Shown in pieces: positions 61,685 to 64,000 of a stretch of 64,000 nucleotides of DNA. The notes beneath the pieces were generated by a model. It saw nothing but the letters and a program-made list of their open reading frames with translations. It was not told the DNA's origin and did not search any database. Location: NCBI GenBank assembly GCA_965226215.1, contig CBDDCH010000002.1:4092001-4156000 (forward strand). Direction: 5' to 3'. The stretch comes from G963668345 sp965226215 (lineage in GTDB: Bacteria; Acidobacteriota; Terriglobia; Bryobacterales; UBA6623). Made by a program: the position numbers and the translations under genes. Each line of letters begins with the position of its first letter. The stretch's first letter is position 1.

Positions 61685-63286
61685 GTGTTAGGGCACGCGA
61701 CAGGCCATGCGACTTCCGATTTTCTACTCGGGAGATTGTGGGCGTTTCAACAAGACGCGCCGGGCAACAAAGCGAATGTGGTGAATATCCCCAGCGTCTA
61801 TGTTCAAGACAACTTCCGTGCGGGCCCGCGCCTTTCGCTAACGTTCGGAGTTCGCTGGGATCCGTTGCTGCCGCTTCAGGAGCGCGATGGGAAATTCCAC
61901 GTCTTTGATCCTGATCGGTTCCGAGCCGGCGAAACCTCGGCGCAGTTTGTCAATGCTCCGCCAGGACTGTTTTTCCGAGGAGATGCAGGGGTCCCTCATC
62001 ATGGTCACCGCGGCGACCTGAACAATTGGGCCCCTCGGGTGGGTTTCGCCTACGACGTGACCGGTGACGGCAAGACCAGCCTGCGGGGAGCGGGGGGTGT
62101 TTTCTTGAACCAGCGAGTGCCTTTGCAGCAACAAGGGGCTGTTTTTCAGAACGCTCCCTGGGGGTCCGCTGTCCTGTTGCTTTTCCCGGCGGCGCCCTTT
62201 AGTGATCCCTACCGCGATTCGACGAACCACTTCCCCACAGCCGAGGTCCCCGACCGCGACTCTTTTTTTCCCAGTCCGGCCGTCGTTTCCAGCTACGATC
62301 CGACGAATAAGTTTGTTACACCGACGATCTACAACTGGCATTTCACCGTCGAGCGCCAGTTGCTGCCGAACTATTTGTTGCGGTTAGCCTACGTGGGTTC
62401 TCACGGCAGTCATCTGATGGGCCGAGGTTTGGAGATCAACCCCGCGGACAACACGCTCACAGGCAGAGTGAGTGCGCGCCGCCTCTTTCCGGGATACTCC
62501 TCGATTGGCCTGCAAAGCAGCTCCAAGAACTCCAGCTACAACTCCTTGCAGGTCACTCTGGAGAAACGCTTCTCGAGCGGATCCGCCTGGCTGGACGGGC
62601 TGAGCCTGTTGACCAACTACACCTGGAGCCACAGCATCGACGACCAGGTGTTCGGCGAATCGGAAAACGGTGTCCTGGGACAGAACATTGCACCTTTGCC
62701 TTTCAATCACCCTTTTTACCGTCCTTATAACCGGGGGCCTTCCGACTTCGACCGACGACGGCGTTTTGTGACCTCCTATGTGTGGGATCTGCCGTCGCCG
62801 GAGCGATTCGGCAAGCTTGCTCGTCGCTTGCTGGGAGACTGGCAGTGGAGCGGCATCTTGAGTATCCAGACCGGTGCGCCTTTTACCGTCCTGACCGGCC
62901 GGGACGACATGAGGACCGGTCTAAACGGCCAACGGGCGCTTGTCTTGGACGGTGCGAACCCCTATCGACCATCTGGATGTAGGAGTTCCTCTTTTTGTGA
63001 GCCTCTGCTCAACCCCGACGCGTTTGCTCGGCCCGCAACCAACACCTTCTCGCCACAGGGAAAGAATGTTTTCCGCGGTCCGGGCCAGTGGACCTGGGAT
63101 ATGGGGATCTTCAAGAACTTCCCCAGCGAGAGATTCAACGTTCAGCTTCGATGGGAGTTTTTCAACATCTTCAATCACGTGAGCTTGGGACTTCCGCACA
63201 ATGCTCTCAGGAACCCGCGTTTCGGCGGTATCACCGTGGCGGGCGATCCCCGCATCGGTCAAGTCGCACTGAAGGTTTCGTTTTGA
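61685..63286 (+). pseudogene. Oar-like TonB-dependent outer-membrane protein, C-terminal barrel segment
   Basis: 533 residues in the same frame as the preceding piece. VYVQDNFRAGPRLSLTFGVR, NNWAPRVGFAYDVTGDGKTS, LRGAGGVFLNQR, WHFTVERQLLPNYLLRLAYV, LTNYTWSHSIDD and LLGDWQWSGILSIQTGAPFT are standard for Oar-like receptors of acidobacteria. It ends PRIGQVALKVSF, a BAM-recognised C-terminal strand with terminal Phe. Intact over 1600 bp, which argues that selection was recent. Confidence 0.85.
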
Positions 63287-63369
63287 ACTTTGCCCGCATT
63301 CCTTGCTTTGGGCCGGGCTGACTGTCCCCAGCCACCGCCCAGTCCCCCCTTTTTGCGACGGAAGGCGGG

Positions 63370-64000
63370 CTAGGTGACGCCTTGGAGGTTCGCATCTTCC
63401 GCCAGGGCGGCACGGCGGCCGGCTTCGACGTCAACTCGTCTAAGCAAAAGCATCCCGCCGAGAAAGAAGACAATCAAGGCCAGGATACTGAGGCGGCTTC
63501 CGCCGGCGAGTTGGCTGACGAGCGCGAAGAGGAAAGGCCCGGCGATGGTCCCGAACTTGCCGCTGATACTGTAGAAACCGAAAAACTCCGATGATTTCCG
63601 AAGCGGGATCAGCCCCACGAACAGTGATCGACTCAGCGCCTGGCTTCCTCCTTGCACCGCCGCCACGCCGGAGGCCAAAACCCAGAAGTGCCACGGCTCG
63701 GTCATGAAATAGCCTAAGACAGAGATCGCGGTGTAGACCCAAAGGGCGACGTAAATACTGTTTTTCGTTCCCAGCGACCGGGAAAGCCTTCCGAAAGCGA
63801 AGGTACAGGGAATCCCCAGGAACTGGACAAGCAAGAGGGCGCCGATGAGGTGGGTGCGGCCAATACCGATTTCCGCGCCGTAGATCGTTGCCATCTTGAT
63901 GATGGTGTTGACGCCGTCGTTATAGAACCAAAAAGCAATCAAGAACAGGAACACTTGCCGGTGTCGGCGAATTTGACGGAAAGTCTCGAGGACACTCGCG
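63370..64000 (-). CDS. UMF1/Atg22-like MFS transporter, partial at window edge
   Basis: C-terminal ~210 residues; the gene continues beyond 64000. The frame is open from the edge (VLETFRQIRRHRQVFLFLIA) through FWFYNDGVNTIIKMATIYGA, FGRLSRSLGTKNSIYVALWV, VQGGSQALSRSLFVGLIPLR and SSEFFGFYSISGKFGTIAGP, the UMF1/Atg22 pattern (S-R-S and F-G-F-Y-x-x-x-x-K-F). Six membrane helices are visible. Substrate unknown. Confidence 0.88.
   Translation of the reverse strand, partial: ASVLETFRQIRRHRQVFLFLIAFWFYNDGVNTIIKMATIYGAEIGIGRTHLIGALLLVQFLGIPCTFAFGRLSRSLGTKNSIYVALWVYTAISVLGYFMTEPWHFWVLASGVAAVQGGSQALSRSLFVGLIPLRKSSEFFGFYSISGKFGTIAGPFLFALVSQLAGGSRLSILALIVFFLGGMLLLRRVDVEAGRRAALAEDANLQGVT

Overview
The window is high-GC bacterial DNA, most consistent with Acidobacteriota and possibly the Bryobacterales/Solibacter side. 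That placement is an inference. It rests on an Oar-like TonB-dependent outer-membrane gene with an N-terminal carboxypeptidase-regulatory domain, a Gram-negative envelope set (bamA, skp, dsbD), a two-subunit glycyl-tRNA synthetase, a glycine-zipper lipoprotein, a STGPRTEEGK-type protein and many small palindromic repeats. No rRNA or CRISPR array was seen. One tRNA gene, tRNA-Ser(GCT), is present.

Layout. Positions 1-8100 are a mobile-element graveyard. A 5'-truncated IS256-family element is split by ISL3 copy 1. Next comes a small replication-type module on the minus strand: an unknown protein, an AlpA-like regulator, a primase-polymerase, an AAA ATPase and a small TubC-like protein. ISL3 copy 2, tRNA-Ser and a broken integrase-type transposase follow. 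Positions 8100-19500 are mostly housekeeping: rnd, ppdK, glyQ-glyS, recO, a dihydrolipoamide-dehydrogenase-like flavoprotein and an FkbM methyltransferase. Positions 19500-24900 hold a truncated glycosyltransferase, an IS1380-type transposase with an amber codon, an RsbW-STAS fusion and envelope proteins. Positions 25100-39000 carry bamA-skp, a DUF2062 gene split by ISL3 copy 3, dsbD, a beta-propeller lipoprotein, a quinone oxidoreductase and tig-clpP. Positions 39000-51500 are accessory: an intact IS256 element, a FecR-like secreted protein, MITE-like repeats, a REP-associated tyrosine transposase (RAYT) beside an array of 118-119 bp repeats, a TIR/NB-ARC/TPR immune-receptor-like gene split by one in-frame TAA, a TlpA-like protein between two long direct repeats, and transporters. 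Positions 51500-64000 carry an EEP-family hydrolase, a DUF5060/DUF4038 glycosidase-like protein, tsaB, moaA, an IscA-type protein with nadA, the broken TonB-type gene and an MFS gene cut by the window edge.

Three themes stand out. First, recent mobility: three ISL3 copies of 1299 bp, almost identical, each with a perfect 8-bp target duplication, and an IS256 copy with a 9-bp duplication. Second, many otherwise normal genes carry one or a few small lesions. Frames break at G/C runs of 9-10 in the primase/ATPase pair, the small exported protein at 8108 and the TonB-type gene. In-frame stops occur in the NLR-like gene, the IS1380 transposase, an SMR transporter and the TonB-type gene. These may be contingency (phase-variable) tracts and real pseudogenes, or sequencing errors; the sequence alone cannot decide. 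Third, several unrelated families of palindromic or inverted repeats occupy the intergenic space. The RAYT, its repeat array and the adjacent NLR-like gene form the most unusual neighbourhood.
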